Assembly (NCBI RefSeq): GCF_028621955.1
Contig: NZ_CP117516.1
Coordinates: 3,060,001-3,124,000 of the forward strand
Direction: 5' to 3'
Length of the DNA: 64,000 nucleotides
Origin: Erythrobacter sp. BLCC-B19
GTDB taxonomy: Bacteria; Pseudomonadota; Alphaproteobacteria; Sphingomonadales; Sphingomonadaceae
The notes beneath the pieces are model-generated. The model was not told where the DNA came from. It ran no database searches and was given only the letters and a program-made list of their open reading frames with translations. Shown in pieces: positions 56,501 through 62,696 of the stretch. Position numbers and translations under genes: made by a program. How positions within the stretch are numbered: position 1 is the first letter of the stretch; every line of letters starts with the position of its first letter.

Positions 56501-57142
56501 GTCGGTGGGGCCGAAAGGGCTGGCGATATGCCTCCCCTCCCGCTTGCGGGAGGGGTCGGGGGTGGGCCCGTCCCCAAGCTCGCTGCGCTCGCACCCACCC
56601 CTAACCCCTCCCGCAAGCGGGAGGGGAATGACGTTGCTCGGCACCTGAATGGTCAGTTCCGCGTCGAGGTCATCGGGCGGCAGCACGATCAACTGCACGC
56701 CCTCGCTGTGCGCTGCCAGCAGCGCGAGGTCGATCTCGCACACCCCCTTGTCCTGCCACTCGCCCGAGAGCGTCTGCATCCGCCCTGCGCTGATCAACCG
56801 GCACAGGCGGCCATAGGCGGCGCGGGTTTCGGGATAGGCGAGGAAGGCCAACCCCTCGACCGTCTCGATCCGGCAGCCGATCACGGGCTTGAGTTTCAGC
56901 GTCTTGGCCTCGGTGTGGATGCGCACCACGCCGGCCATCGAATTGACGTCGGCGATCCCGAGCGCGTCGTAACCCAGCGTGTGCGCGGCCAGCACCAGAT
57001 CGACCGCATCGGACGCGCCGCGCAGGAAGCTGAAGCAGCTGACAAGGCCGAGCTCGACGAAGGGCGCACGTTCGGGCGGCGCGATGTCGGCAGGGTCGAC
57101 ATCAAGGGTGCGCTTGTCGGGGGTGAGCGGGGCGTCGGGCAC
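53600..57142 (-). CDS. dnaE2: Error-prone DNA polymerase DnaE2
   Basis: 1180 residues, C-family polymerase of the ImuA/ImuB/DnaE2 mutasome, required for SOS mutagenesis. The PHP domain is N-terminal (ELGLVSCFSFLRGASDAVDL), the palm has PDIDVDFEHERREEVI and the OB region follows GVINLVVWPDLKEKQR. A 31-residue, low-complexity segment (~172-203, PLPLAGGVRGGCERSELG and so on) is coded by an inserted palindromic repeat that keeps the frame open. Third gene of the LexA-controlled unit; its ATG is one base after the UdgX stop. Confidence 0.94.
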   Translation of the reverse strand: MPDAPLTPDKRTLDVDPADIAPPERAPFVELGLVSCFSFLRGASDAVDLVLAAHTLGYDALGIADVNSMAGVVRIHTEAKTLKLKPVIGCRIETVEGLAFLAYPETRAAYGRLCRLISAGRMQTLSGEWQDKGVCEIDLALLAAHSEGVQLIVLPPDDLDAELTIQVPSNVIPLPLAGGVRGGCERSELGDGPTPDPSRKREGRHIASPFGPTDLTSPFPDLLPHLVRQLPTLRHLAASYLYRGDDIARIERLDSLARAHGLTLLATNDVHYHAPERRALQDVMTAIRHKTTVAAAGHLLHPNAERHLKSPAQMQRLFARWPHAITAAREVADRCNFSLDELRYEYPEEIYPDGQTPQAFLESEVWAGAGRRYPSGVPESVRQTLERELALIAKLDLARYFLTIKDIVDFARGCDPPILCQGRGSAANSAVCYVLGITSVDPAKHQLLFDRFISEERKEPPDIDVDFEHERREEVIQYIYRKYGRHRAGLCATVIHYRPRMAIREVGKAMGLSEDVTGALARTVWGGWGREISEKHAAETGLDITDPHLRRVLKLTEQMIGMPRHLGQHVGGFILTESALTETVPVGNGAMPERSFIEWDKDDIDALGILKVDVLALGMLTCIRKCLDLLGAHHSRPLTLATVPREDPETYAMLRRGDSLGVFQVESRAQMNMLPRLRPREFYDLVIQVAIVRPGPIQGDMVHPYLKRRRGAEPVRIPAPAPEHGPPDELTSILGRTLGVPIFQEQAMKIALDAAKFSSLEANRLRKAMATFRSRGMVDELQDMMVERMVARGYDRDFAQRCFNQIRGFGEYGFPESHAASFAQLVYVSSWLKCHYPAAFAAALLNSQPMGFYAPAQIVRDAAEHGVRVLPVDVNASAWDCTLEGGQEPFALRLGLRQIDGLPEHVAAALVSARAAGGPYRDIADLRARGGLSPAHIERLASADAFTSLGLSRRQALWDARSLIPAPDLPLFRAAGVREEGAERKAIRLPAMPLSEEVVADYQTTRLSLKAHPMAFLRADLAARGFVRACDLRARKFRSMVQVAGVVLIRQRPGSAKGVTFITLEDETGVINLVVWPDLKEKQRKVVMGARLMEVRGRVEYDDEVIHVIAAHMTDATHRLHALSDDLLDAPLARADEVNKPMPDRAPPRARDMIDELAPTPNVTGHPRNHRILPKSRDFH
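56534..56626. repeat. Palindromic repeat inserted in dnaE2
   Basis: 93-bp element: 33-nt left arm (56534-56566) and 33-nt right arm (56594-56626) are inverted copies with two mismatches. Each arm starts with a 22-nt hairpin, CCCCTCCCGC-TT-GCGGGAGGGG on the left and the same with AA on the right. The middle is 27 nt. It lies in frame in dnaE2, adding about 31 residues, and differs strikingly in composition from the gene. Similar short hairpins occur dispersed in sphingomonad genomes (from general knowledge). Confidence 0.85.
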
Positions 57143-58585
57143 TCACACTTCCCCCAACCGCGCCTGCACCCGCGCCAGATCGGCGGCGAACAGCGCGGCC
57201 TGCTCCGCACGCGCCGCACCGTCGAGCCGCAGGAGGTAGGAGGGGTGAACGGTCACCCACAGCTCGGCCCCGTCATCGAGCCGGATCGCGCGCCCGCGCT
57301 CACGGGTGACGCTGACCGTCTTGCCCAGCAGACCCCGCGCCGCGCTCGCCCCCAGCGCCAGCACGATGCGGGGGCGGATGAGGGCGCGTTCGGCCTCGAG
57401 CCAGAAGCGGCAGGTGTCGATCTCCTTCGCGCCCGGCGACTGGTGGAGGCGGTGCTTGCCCTTCCAGGTAAACTTGAAGTGCTTGACGGCGTTGGTGACG
57501 TAAGCCTGCGCGCGGTCGATCCCGGCGCGTTCCAGATGGTCATCCAGCAATTGCCCGGCGGGGCCGACGAAGGGACGGCCTGCCGCATCTTCCTGATCGC
57601 CCGGCTGTTCGCCGACAATCATCAGAGCGGCCTGCTGCGGCCCCTCCCCCGCCACCGCCCGGGTGCCGCAGTCGGCAATCGGGCAATCGCGGCAGGCAGC
57701 GGCCCCTTGCGCGACCTCGGCGAGGCTCGCAGGCCGCACCCACTCGGCCCGCGAGCCCGCCGCCACCATCGCCGCCTCGCGCGCCTGCGCCCCGGCGATG
57801 AGCTGCGGGATCAGCTCGGCCTCGGGCAGGTTCTTCCAGTATTTCTTGGGCATCTCCGAGAGCATCGCCCCGACCTTCAGCCGCGCGGGGTTGAAGATCG
57901 AGGCATAGTAGGAGCGCCACAGGTTCTCGACCGGATCGCCTTGCGGCGCATCCTCGCGGCGCGCGGGCGGGCCTTCGCGCATGGTCTCGCCGTCCCAATG
58001 GATGCTCCCGCGCGGGGTCAGGATCGACCAGCGCATATTGGCGAAGCGGCGCATGAAGAAGGCGGCCTCGGCGCGGACGATGTGGTGATCGGGCTCGAAC
58101 CAGGCGACGAAATGGGGGGGGCCATCTTCCTCGGCCACCTCGCGGAAGCGGACGAAGGCGTGCATCTTGTGCGCATCGCGCCGCACCGATTTGGCGAGTT
58201 CCTCGAGCCGGCGCACCTCGGGATCGGCCTTGTCCTCCATCAGCCGCGGGTTGCGCTGAAGCCGCCAGAGCAGACGGTAGAGCAGCCCGAAGCGCGCGGG
58301 ATCGGAATGCAGCGCGGCGCTGCGGGCGACCGTCAGAAACCGCTGACTGGCGCGCACGGGGCGCGGATCGGCGGGCAGCGGGGGCAGGCGCTTCTCGCTG
58401 CGCGCGGGGCCTTCGGATGCGAACAGGTCGCCCGTCCCGCCCGGCTCGATCCAGCTCACCCGGTCGGGCGGCACGTCGCACTGGATGAGCCCCCGCGCCC
58501 GCTCGCGCCAGAAGGCGAAATCATCCGGAGCCGGAAGGTGCACGGCGTAGTGCGCGCCGAGGCTGACGTGCTGCATCGCCGTCAT
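57143..58585 (-). CDS. udgX: UdgX-family uracil-DNA-binding protein fused to a DUF4130-like domain
   Basis: 480 residues. The N-terminal ~270 residues form a TIGR03915/DUF4130-type domain of the DNA-repair neighbourhood. The C-terminal uracil-DNA glycosylase fold has motif 1 GEQPGDQED (~residue 325), a Cys-rich iron-sulfur region (CRDCPIADCGT), HPSYLLRL as the second catalytic motif, and the UdgX-specific KGKHRLHQSPG loop; UdgX crosslinks covalently to uracil through a conserved His in that loop. TGA/ATG contacts with neighbours show the SOS operon organisation. Confidence 0.9.
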   Translation of the reverse strand: MTAMQHVSLGAHYAVHLPAPDDFAFWRERARGLIQCDVPPDRVSWIEPGGTGDLFASEGPARSEKRLPPLPADPRPVRASQRFLTVARSAALHSDPARFGLLYRLLWRLQRNPRLMEDKADPEVRRLEELAKSVRRDAHKMHAFVRFREVAEEDGPPHFVAWFEPDHHIVRAEAAFFMRRFANMRWSILTPRGSIHWDGETMREGPPARREDAPQGDPVENLWRSYYASIFNPARLKVGAMLSEMPKKYWKNLPEAELIPQLIAGAQAREAAMVAAGSRAEWVRPASLAEVAQGAAACRDCPIADCGTRAVAGEGPQQAALMIVGEQPGDQEDAAGRPFVGPAGQLLDDHLERAGIDRAQAYVTNAVKHFKFTWKGKHRLHQSPGAKEIDTCRFWLEAERALIRPRIVLALGASAARGLLGKTVSVTRERGRAIRLDDGAELWVTVHPSYLLRLDGAARAEQAALFAADLARVQARLGEV

Positions 58586-59838
58586 CAGAACAGCTCCAGC
58601 TGCTCGGACTTGCGCACCAACAGCCCGCGCAGATCGGCGCGGTCGGTGAGAAAGGTCGGCCGCCAGTCGACCGTGCAGATGAAGGGCCGCACCTTGGCCA
58701 CCGAAACCGTCAGCCGCGCCACATCATCAAGCCGCAGGTTGCGGTGCCTGCGCGATGCAAGGATGCGCGCCACCGCCTTGGTGCCGAGGCCGGGCACCCG
58801 CAGCAGCATCTCTTTGGGCGCGCGGTTGACGTCGACCGGGAAGCTTGCGCGGAACTTCAGCGCCCAGGCGAGCTTGGGGTCGATATCGAGCGGCAGGTTA
58901 CCGTCCGCCTCGGCCGCATCGGCGACCTCCTGCGGCGCGAAGCCGTAAAAGCGCATCAGCCAGTCGGACTGGTAGAGCCGGTGCTCGCGCAGCAGCGGCG
59001 GGCGTTTCAGCGGCAGCACGGCAGACGCATCGGGGATCGGGGAGAAGGCGCTGTAATAGACGCGCCTGAGGCCGAAATCGCCATAGAGCCGGCTCGCCTT
59101 GCCGATGATCGCCGCGTCATTGGCCCCGTCCGCGCCGACGATCATCTGGGTCGATTGTCCCGCCGGTGCAAAGCGCGGCGCGTGGCGGAAACGCTTCCTT
59201 TCATCCTTGGCCTCGATGATGCGCGCCTTGGTGCGGCCCATCGCGCCTTCGATCTGGCCTGCATTCTTGTCCGGCGCGAGGCGCGTCAGCCCGGCGGTGG
59301 TGGGCAGCTCGACATTGATCGAGACCCGGTCGGCATAAAGCCCCGCCTGATGGATGATCTCAGGCTCGGCCTCGGGAATGGTCTTGAGGTGGATGTAGCC
59401 GCGGAAATCATGCTCCTCGCGCAGGATGCGGGCGACCTCGACCAGCTGCTCCATCGTGTGGTTGGCGCTCCTCACGATCCCCGAGGACAGGAACAGGCCT
59501 TCGATGTAGTTGCGCCGGTAGAAGTTCAGCGTGAGGTCGACCACCTCCTGCGGGGTGAAGCGCGCGCGCGGGGTGTTCGCGCTCTTGCGGTTGATGCAGT
59601 AGTGGCAATCGAAGATGCAGTGGTTGGTCAGCAGGATCTTGAGCAGCGAGATGCAGCGCCCGTCCGGCGCATAGGCGTGGCAGATGCCCATCCCCTCGGT
59701 CGAGCCCACGCCTTTGCCGCCCAGCGAGTTCTTCTTCGCCGTGCCGGAGGACGCGCAGGAGGCATCATATTTCGCCGCATCGGCGAGGATTTCGAGACGT
59801 TGGCGTAAAGTGGGTTTCGGGGGGGATTGCTGGGCCAT
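58585..59838 (-). CDS. Putative DNA repair/modification radical SAM protein
   Basis: 417 residues, TIGR03916-type radical SAM protein. The 4Fe-4S motif is CIFDCHYC (CxxxCxxC) near residues 75-82. A C-terminal helix-hairpin-helix-like region (LLRVPGLGTKAVARILASR) suggests DNA binding. This family is found next to UdgX-type genes, but the reaction is not known. ATG at 59838 overlaps nothing; the LexA box lies 26 nt upstream. Stop shares a base with the start of the UdgX gene. Confidence 0.9.
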   Translation of the reverse strand: MAQQSPPKPTLRQRLEILADAAKYDASCASSGTAKKNSLGGKGVGSTEGMGICHAYAPDGRCISLLKILLTNHCIFDCHYCINRKSANTPRARFTPQEVVDLTLNFYRRNYIEGLFLSSGIVRSANHTMEQLVEVARILREEHDFRGYIHLKTIPEAEPEIIHQAGLYADRVSINVELPTTAGLTRLAPDKNAGQIEGAMGRTKARIIEAKDERKRFRHAPRFAPAGQSTQMIVGADGANDAAIIGKASRLYGDFGLRRVYYSAFSPIPDASAVLPLKRPPLLREHRLYQSDWLMRFYGFAPQEVADAAEADGNLPLDIDPKLAWALKFRASFPVDVNRAPKEMLLRVPGLGTKAVARILASRRHRNLRLDDVARLTVSVAKVRPFICTVDWRPTFLTDRADLRGLLVRKSEQLELF

Positions 59839-59863
59839 GGGAACGGGGGAACACCTTTCAAGT

Positions 59864-59878
59864 GTTCCTTATATGTTC
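59864..59878 (-). promoter_or_regulatory. LexA (SOS) box of the radical SAM-udgX-dnaE2 unit
   Basis: GTTC-CTTATAT-GTTC is the alphaproteobacterial LexA site GTTC-N7-GTTC. It overlaps the -10 hexamer of the promoter at 59868-59896, so LexA binding would block RNA polymerase. DNA damage would then induce the three-gene operon. Confidence 0.88.
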
Positions 59879-59896
59879 CTACGGCCCCGCTGCCAA
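59868..59896 (-). promoter_or_regulatory. Promoter of the radical SAM-udgX-dnaE2 unit
   Basis: On the minus strand TTGGCA (-35, plus coordinates 59891-59896) and TATAAG (-10, 59868-59873) are 17 nt apart. Just upstream lies TTTGCATTTG, which is shared with the imuA promoter. The predicted transcript starts about 23 nt before the ATG. Confidence 0.65.
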
Positions 59897-59918
59897 ATGC
59901 AAAGCTTGCAAGCCTGTT

Positions 59919-60251
59919 CTACAGGACCCGGCGCAGCCCCTGCCCGTTACCGCGATCATCGCGATGGTCGCACAGATGGTCAATCACGGCCGGATGCATC
60001 GCTCCTTCGAAGGCAACGCCCGCGACCGGCCCATCGACCCAGGCCACCGAACCGAGCGGAGCGTTGATCCCCCCGACCTTCATCGTCACCCGGTCGCCCA
60101 CCTCGGCAAAGCCCGCCTTCGCCTTGATCTTGCAGCCACCTTCGGAGATGTCGAGCAGATCGACGAACACCACGCGCGACTGCACACGGCTCTTGACCGT
60201 TATGCTCATCGGTCGACGCTCGGAGGCGCGAGGGATGGAATCGAGGTTCAT
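59919..60251 (-). CDS. PilZ-domain protein
   Basis: 110 residues from ATG at 60251. PilZ c-di-GMP-binding elements: an N-terminal Arg cluster (PRASERRPMS) and DLLDISEGGCKIK, corresponding to RxxxR and D/NxSxxG. Small stand-alone PilZ proteins bind c-di-GMP and regulate motility or envelope processes; the target is unknown. It lies between two SOS-controlled units on the same strand, without overlap. Confidence 0.85.
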   Translation of the reverse strand: MNLDSIPRASERRPMSITVKSRVQSRVVFVDLLDISEGGCKIKAKAGFAEVGDRVTMKVGGINAPLGSVAWVDGPVAGVAFEGAMHPAVIDHLCDHRDDRGNGQGLRRVL

Positions 60252-60307
60252 GCGATTCTCTTCGCACAAAGGCGTAAAAGAAGCCTAAGCGACCAGGTAA
60301 AGAGGCC

Positions 60308-61942
60308 TTAGGCATAAAGGCCTTGGAGGAACCACATGGGCACCCCGCCGCGGCGATCGCCGATGATGCCTTGCCGGTAAATCCAGTAGCGCCGCCCGGC
60401 CTCGTCCTCGATGCGGTAATAGTCGCGCAGCCGCGTCGTCGAGCGTTCGCGCCACCATTCGGGCGCGATCCGTTCCGGCCCCTCGACGCGCGCAACCTCG
60501 CGCACCGCACCCCGCCAGCGGAAGCGCTGGGGCACGCCGTCGGGCGCGGCATGGAGCACCGCGATCGGCTCAGGGACATCGAGCAGCTTCAGGGGACGGG
60601 TATGGAAGGCGAGCGGATGCTGGCTCGCAGGAACGGGAGCGAGCGGCGGCTGCCACACCTGCGCGCGTTCGGGGATGTGGCTGGCCCGCGGAACCGGGCG
60701 GGTGACGGCCTTCGGCCCGAGGCGCACGCTCAGCCGGTCGATACAGGCGGCAAGCGCAGTGCCATGATCTTCGGCCGCCGCATCGAGATCGGCCTGGGTG
60801 AGGCCGAGCGGCTCGCTCCAGCTGGCGCGCAGCTGCACCATCTCGATCCCGAACCCGGCCGCGACATCGTCGAGCCGGGCGGCGAACAACCGGGTGATGT
60901 GGCTCGCCTCGCGGGTGGCGGCGGCGAGTTCGATGCGGCGCTGCAAGACCTCGCCATCGACCCGCCAAAGCGCCAGTTCAAGCCGCCGCGCGCCCTCGCC
61001 CCGTGCTTCGAGCGCGCGGACCATGTCGGCGGCGAGATCCTCGAGCACATGATCGAGCAGCGCACGGTGGCGCAGCGGCTCCATCAAGCGGCGTTGCACC
61101 AACGGCATCGGGCGGTCGATGACCGGCAATAGCGGTTCGGGGACACGCCCAAGCAACTGATCGAGGCGCAGCAATGGGTTAGCGGCAGGCGCATGGCGGT
61201 TGCGAAAGCGGCGGCGCAGCGCGTCGCGCGCCGCAGCCTCGGCGGCGGGATCAGCCTCCCCCGCCCCGCTCACCCCGGCAAGCTCGCCAAGGCGCTTGAT
61301 CCCGAGGCGGCGCAGGACGGTGAGCACATCATCATCGAGCCGGAGCGCGGCGACCGGGAGGTCTGCCAGCACGCGCAGTGGGTCCTCGTCGGGGGCAAGA
61401 ATAGTCTGCCGCCGCCCGTAATGCGCGAGTGCCCAGGCCGCCCCTGCCGTCGGCGCAAGCGCTGCGCGGGTGGTGAGACCGCGCGCGGCGAAAGCGGCAG
61501 CAACATCCTTGAGCAAGTGCTCCTCACCCCCGAACAGATGCGCCGCGCCGGTGACATCGACCAGCAGGCCATCGGGCGGGTCGAGCGCGCTCCACGGCCC
61601 CCAGCGCTGCGCCCACAGGGCAAGCTTTTCGAGTGCCGCCAGATCGCCGGCCGGATCGCCGGGAACCGCGACCAGATCAGGGCACAGCGCGCGCGCGTCA
61701 GCCAGCAGCATCCCCGCCCTCGCCCCTGCGGCAAGGCCTGCATCATTGGCAGCGGTGATGCGCGGCCCGTGCGCCGTGTCGAGGATCAGCGCGGTGGGGG
61801 CAGCGTCAATGTCTTGGGACGCCTCAGGCGTGGACGCGCGCCGCCAGCGATCGACCGACAGTCGGGCGAGCCAGATAGCGAGGATCCGGCGCGGCGACGG
61901 TTTCGGTTGGGGGATCGCTGGCGATGCGCAGGGTTCCGGCAT
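60308..61942 (-). CDS. imuB: Y-family polymerase-like protein ImuB
   Basis: About 544 residues from ATG at 61942. It is an adaptor of the DnaE2 mutasome with a Y-family polymerase fold: AALILDTAHGPRITAAND-like N-terminal palm, WSALDPPDGLLVDVTGAAHLF with altered catalytic acidic residues (typical of ImuB), TVLRRLGIKRLGELAGV (helix-hairpin-helix) and a little-finger-like region. The C terminus ends YWIYRQGIIGDRRGGVPMW. It overlaps the imuA 3' end by about 119 nt; the first conserved block RRILAIWLARLSVDRWR begins about 20 codons after that start, so the exact start is uncertain. Confidence 0.87.
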   Translation of the reverse strand: MPEPCASPAIPQPKPSPRRILAIWLARLSVDRWRRASTPEASQDIDAAPTALILDTAHGPRITAANDAGLAAGARAGMLLADARALCPDLVAVPGDPAGDLAALEKLALWAQRWGPWSALDPPDGLLVDVTGAAHLFGGEEHLLKDVAAAFAARGLTTRAALAPTAGAAWALAHYGRRQTILAPDEDPLRVLADLPVAALRLDDDVLTVLRRLGIKRLGELAGVSGAGEADPAAEAAARDALRRRFRNRHAPAANPLLRLDQLLGRVPEPLLPVIDRPMPLVQRRLMEPLRHRALLDHVLEDLAADMVRALEARGEGARRLELALWRVDGEVLQRRIELAAATREASHITRLFAARLDDVAAGFGIEMVQLRASWSEPLGLTQADLDAAAEDHGTALAACIDRLSVRLGPKAVTRPVPRASHIPERAQVWQPPLAPVPASQHPLAFHTRPLKLLDVPEPIAVLHAAPDGVPQRFRWRGAVREVARVEGPERIAPEWWRERSTTRLRDYYRIEDEAGRRYWIYRQGIIGDRRGGVPMWFLQGLYA

Positions 61943-62597
61943 CATCGCTGAGGCTCCATTGGCCGGGCGCGTGAGTGCGCGCGCGGAACAGTTCGGCGTG
62001 CCAGGTGGCCATGCCGGGGGCGGCGGGGTTCCAGCGCGGGGCGGCCGAGGGCGCGGCGCGCGCCTGCCAGCGCATCCGGGCCGAGGACAGGTCGGGCGCG
62101 GCGTCCAAGCGCACCAGCCACAGCCGCACGCCATGCTTCTCGGCGGTGAGGCTGAGGCGGCGCGAGGCGGTGAAGGACAGCGCCTTGGGGTTGCCCGCAA
62201 TCTCGCCGATCACGCAGGCGAGGTCACGGCACTTCAGCCCCTCCTCCAGCGCGAACAGCGCGTCTTCGGGCGTGGCGGCGGCGACATGGATCAACCGGTG
62301 GGCGAGATCACGCGGCAGCCCCGCAAGGCAGGGCCGCCCGCCAAGCCGGATCGCCGCACGATCCTGCACCCACAGGATCTGGCGGGTGTCATCGCTCTCC
62401 CCCGCCGCGGCAAGGGCGTCCCGCGCCAGCGCCAACGCCAGCCCCGCCCCGCTCGCCTCAGTGGCAGGGGCGAAGATTTCCGAGTGGAACGGCTGCACGT
62501 TGAGACCCGGCCGCCAGCGTGGATCCGGTCCGGTGCGGGCCAGAATGCGGGCGGGAGAGGGCTTTGCGGGCGTGAAGGGCATAGGCGAACGACTCAT
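61824..62597 (-). CDS. imuA: ImuA protein
   Basis: 257 residues, RecA-like protein of the imuA-imuB-dnaE2 mutagenesis system. ALALARDALAAAGESDD and HRLIHVAAATPEDALFALEE, then CVIGEIAGNPKALSFTASRR are typical ImuA stretches. The ATG at 62597 would make an almost leaderless mRNA, because the predicted transcription start is about 62599-62600; the in-frame ATG at 62582 is an alternative without a clear SD. Confidence 0.88.
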   Translation of the reverse strand: MSRSPMPFTPAKPSPARILARTGPDPRWRPGLNVQPFHSEIFAPATEASGAGLALALARDALAAAGESDDTRQILWVQDRAAIRLGGRPCLAGLPRDLAHRLIHVAAATPEDALFALEEGLKCRDLACVIGEIAGNPKALSFTASRRLSLTAEKHGVRLWLVRLDAAPDLSSARMRWQARAAPSAAPRWNPAAPGMATWHAELFRARTHAPGQWSLSDDAGTLRIASDPPTETVAAPDPRYLARPTVGRSLAARVHA

Positions 62598-62599
62598 AT

Positions 62600-62614
62600 G
62601 TTCGCATTATGTTC
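62600..62614 (-). promoter_or_regulatory. LexA (SOS) box of imuA-imuB
   Basis: GTTC-GCATTAT-GTTC matches the GTTC-N7-GTTC consensus. It overlaps the -10 box of the promoter at 62606-62634 and ends 2 nt from the first ATG. Confidence 0.88.
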
Positions 62615-62634
62615 CAACATCGGCCCGCTGGCAA
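62606..62634 (-). promoter_or_regulatory. Promoter of imuA-imuB
   Basis: On the minus strand TTGCCA (-35, plus coordinates 62629-62634) and CATAAT (-10, 62606-62611) are 17 nt apart. The upstream TTTGCATTTG is shared with the promoter at 59868-59896. Confidence 0.65.
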
Positions 62635-62641
62635 ATGCAAA

Positions 62642-62671
62642 GGGCGCGGGAAGCCTATGCTCCCCGCGCCC
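62642..62671 (-). terminator. Terminator hairpin of the permease gene
   Basis: 9-bp perfect inverted repeat GGGCGCGGG and CCCGCGCCC with a 12-nt loop, 25 nt beyond the permease stop in its direction of transcription. On the minus strand the hairpin is followed by TTTGCATTT, only a moderate T-run, and it directly precedes the imuA promoter. Confidence 0.6.
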
Positions 62672-62696
62672 CATGAAGCGCTGACGCCCGATCCGA

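Noticed and set aside
56528..58948. 806-residue plus-strand open frame antisense to udgX and dnaE2
   Set aside because: Same antisense effect; low-complexity translation and clear homologous genes on the minus strand.
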